Source of the DNA: an uncultured Bacilli bacterium
GTDB taxonomy: Bacteria; Bacillota_I; Bacilli_A; RF39; UBA660
Assembly: GCA_904502155.1 (NCBI GenBank)
Contig: CAJGDV010000055.1
Location: forward strand, 1 to 7,703
DNA length: 7,703 nt
Direction of reading: 5' to 3'
A program made the translations under genes and the position numbers. Shown here piece after piece: positions 5,922-7,703 of this stretch. The notes under the pieces were generated by a model. It saw only the letters and a list, made by a program, of their open reading frames with translations. It was not told the origin of the DNA and made no database searches. Each line of letters starts with the position of its first letter. The stretch's first letter is position 1.

Positions 5922-7701
5922 CAATTCTAAACATAATTTGATACATATTTTCAAAATCAAAATCTTCTGTATTAACGTTAAATCCAAGTGCTTGAATTTT
6001 TTGAACACATTCTTTAATTGCTGCATATGCCATATTGATATTTTTAGTTGGTTGAGGCATTTGAGGTTGCATCATCATACTTTGATTCATAAAACTTGCC
6101 ATATTCATATTATTTTGATCAGCAGGTGGAATCATAGTTTGAGTTGGAACAACTTGTTGTGGTGCAAAACCATATCCCATTGAAGGATTTTGCATTGGCA
6201 TACTTGGTTGTTGTTGAACTGGTTGTTGAGGCATTTGAGGTGCAAATGCTTCTTGAACTGGTAAACCAAATTGATTTACTGGGTTATTTGCATTATTCAT
6301 ACTGTTCATCATATTATTTTGTTCATTCATTAATGAAGATGTGAAAAATTGATTATTTGAAACTGGATCTTCTTTAAATTGACTAACTTCATCTAGTGTT
6401 TTTAATTGTGGTTGACCTTCAAGATTTAGTGTCATCATATTTTCACCATTATTTGGAACATTAAATTCAAATGGATTTGTTTCTAATTCTAATTCTTTGT
6501 TTTTGTCAACTTCATCTTCAACTGGTAATGAAAAGAATTTACCAGGTTGAATTTCTTTTTTTTCTTCAAAATCTTGTACATTTCCTTCAGATGCTGATGG
6601 TCTTAAAATTGGAACATCAGTAGGGAATATTTCTACATTATTTAATTCTTGGTCTATATTATATACTGGTTCATCATTAGTAAATGATGGCGCTGACATA
6701 TTTGATTGACCAAAACTACTAATATCAACAGCTTGTTTTTCTATTTTATCTATATCCATAAAGCCAGGATTAATACTATTATCATAACTTGGCATATTAA
6801 CTAATGGTTCTTCAATTCCAAGATTATTTGCAGATAAAGGAATAAAATTATTATTATCATTATAATTAGGTTCACTTTGTGGTGCATATCCCATTTGAGG
6901 TGATTCTTCAATAGGACTTGATGGAATATTAAAATCATTATTTGCCACATTATTATTTGATAAATCAAATGGATTGAATTCATTTGATGTTTGTGGTTGC
7001 ATCATTGGATTTGGATATTGCATGTTTTGATTCATAAAATTACTATTTGCTATGTATTGTTCATTATTCATATTAGGCTCCTCTTCTATTATTACAACAG
7101 GTTCTTCATGTTTTTCTTCAATTGTTGGAATGTTTACAAAATCAGTATCCATATTACCATCGAATGTTGGAACTGCTTCATCATCTTCTACATCAGGATA
7201 TGAAGGTATTACCATCGGTGTATCAACTTGAACTGGAGTTTCAGAAGGAACTACTATTTCAGGTACTGTTTCATTTATAACTTCTGAATTTACAACATCA
7301 GGTGAAGCTGAGATAATAGGTGTTAGATTTTCTTGAATAACTGGATATTCCATTGGTTCTTGAATAACACCTGGATTTAATTGATTTGATGAAATTCCTA
7401 TTTCTACATTTGGTACGTTTGGAATTTCTATATTATTAATTTCATTATTGTTTACTATATCATTTGTGTTTTCTATAAATGTAGGCATTACATTTGTGTT
7501 TTCATTTTTGTTTTCAGTAAATGCCGGAAATACATTTGTATTTTCATTTTTTTCTTCAACATAATTTGGATTTAAAACCAATGAAGTGAAATTATTGTTA
7601 TCCAACTGAACATCTTTCATTAATTCATTTTCATTAGGTTCTACATAATTATTTGGATTAAGTTCTGATGAAAAACCTCCCATATTTAAATCATTTCCCA
7701 T
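5914..7701 (-). CDS. Asn/Pro/Met/Gln-rich acidic low-complexity protein with an ordered-looking C-terminal segment, function unknown
   Basis: A 595-residue open frame; I do not recognise a family for the whole protein. About 16% of residues are Asn (95 by count), with many Pro, Met, Gln, Glu and Asp. There is one Cys (565), no Trp and only two Arg (367, 592). No signal peptide, membrane span or enzyme motif is visible, so most of it is probably disordered and cytosolic. Tandem 14-residue repeats lie at 51-64 and 65-78, and further short motifs recur (see findings). A Pro/Gln/Met tract covers about 488-551. Residues 554-595 differ: an amphipathic helix-like stretch to about 574, then TEDFDFENMYQI and a basic end, suggesting a small folded or partner-binding domain. 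The first ATG is 2 bp from the window edge, so no ribosome site can be seen and the frame may continue upstream. A terminator overlaps its stop, separating it from the ATPase. It could be a scaffold or an adaptor; this is inference only. Confidence 0.75.
   Translation of the reverse strand: MGNDLNMGGFSSELNPNNYVEPNENELMKDVQLDNNNFTSLVLNPNYVEEKNENTNVFPAFTENKNENTNVMPTFIENTNDIVNNNEINNIEIPNVPNVEIGISSNQLNPGVIQEPMEYPVIQENLTPIISASPDVVNSEVINETVPEIVVPSETPVQVDTPMVIPSYPDVEDDEAVPTFDGNMDTDFVNIPTIEEKHEEPVVIIEEEPNMNNEQYIANSNFMNQNMQYPNPMMQPQTSNEFNPFDLSNNNVANNDFNIPSSPIEESPQMGYAPQSEPNYNDNNNFIPLSANNLGIEEPLVNMPSYDNSINPGFMDIDKIEKQAVDISSFGQSNMSAPSFTNDEPVYNIDQELNNVEIFPTDVPILRPSASEGNVQDFEEKKEIQPGKFFSLPVEDEVDKNKELELETNPFEFNVPNNGENMMTLNLEGQPQLKTLDEVSQFKEDPVSNNQFFTSSLMNEQNNMMNSMNNANNPVNQFGLPVQEAFAPQMPQQPVQQQPSMPMQNPSMGYGFAPQQVVPTQTMIPPADQNNMNMASFMNQSMMMQPQMPQPTKNINMAYAAIKECVQKIQALGFNVNTEDFDFENMYQIMFRIEK
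7468..7551 (-). repeat. Two-copy 42-bp in-frame tandem repeat in the Asn-rich protein gene
   Basis: The blocks 7468-7509 and 7510-7551 agree at 35 of 42 positions when aligned by hand. They encode two 14-residue units, KNENTNVFPAFTEN and KNENTNVMPTFIEN. A third, shorter echo (ENTN at residues 77-80) follows after ten residues. The differing bases mean that the duplication is not very recent. Confidence 0.85.
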
Positions 7702-7703
7702 GA

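Noticed and set aside
4513..7203. Plus-strand open frames of 66-112 codons at 4513, 4980, 5845, 6144 and 6991, and a minus-strand 60-codon frame at 6983-6801
   Set aside because: They lie inside or across the clear minus-strand genes, have biased shadow composition, and lack convincing ribosome sites or domain motifs.
7441..7560. CRISPR-like repeat array
   Set aside because: The repeats are in-frame tandem coding units without spacers and with several mismatches.
5914..7701. Eukaryote-like NPF endocytic motifs in the Asn-rich protein
   Set aside because: Two NPF tripeptides are expected in so Asn/Pro-rich a sequence, and there is no independent sign of host targeting or secretion.
1..7703. 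Mycoplasma-type genetic code (TGA read as Trp)
   Set aside because: Conserved Trp positions checked in UvrB, the radical SAM protein and the YvlD-like protein are TGG, and the conserved genes read through without in-frame TGA.

Overview
This is an AT-rich window (clearly below 35% G+C by eye) with five genes, all on the minus strand, so transcription runs from high to low coordinates. The four stop codons in the window are all TAA. The Trp codons I checked are TGG and no TGA interrupts any conserved gene, so the standard bacterial code is in use. Strong AGGAGG-type ribosome sites, short gaps, TG-extended -10 promoters and intrinsic terminators with T-tails point to a low-GC Firmicutes/Bacilli or related Mycoplasmatota-like lineage, possibly an uncultured gut type. 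That placement is inference; nothing here fixes the species.

Layout in the direction of transcription: (1) 7701-5914, a 595-residue Asn/Pro/Met/Gln-rich, acidic, apparently disordered protein of unknown function with a small ordered-looking C-terminus; its true start may lie beyond the window. (2) An intrinsic terminator at 5921-5893, then a promoter with a perfect inverted repeat over its -10, driving (3) 5818-3161, a P2A-type (SERCA-like) calcium-transporting P-type ATPase of 885 residues. (4) A second terminator at 3175-3150, whose T-tail touches the -35 of the next promoter, driving (5) uvrB (3095-1146), the damage-recognition subunit of nucleotide excision repair. (6) A radical SAM/SPASM protein (1146-322), whose ATG overlaps the uvrB stop codon by one base. 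(7) A gene cut off by the left edge (about 290 or 281 down to 1), encoding a small membrane protein of the YvlD/phage-holin-4 type (PF04020-like), with its own promoter and no terminator separating it from the radical SAM gene.

There are thus at least three transcription units: the disordered protein alone or as the end of an upstream operon; the ATPase alone; and uvrB plus the radical SAM gene, probably reading through into the YvlD-like gene. No mobile element, CRISPR array, tRNA or rRNA was seen. uvrB and the ATPase are ordinary conserved genes. The less explained parts are the disordered protein with its internal repeats, the radical SAM enzyme tied to uvrB, and the promoter and terminator architecture. 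I see no clearly new multi-gene system here.
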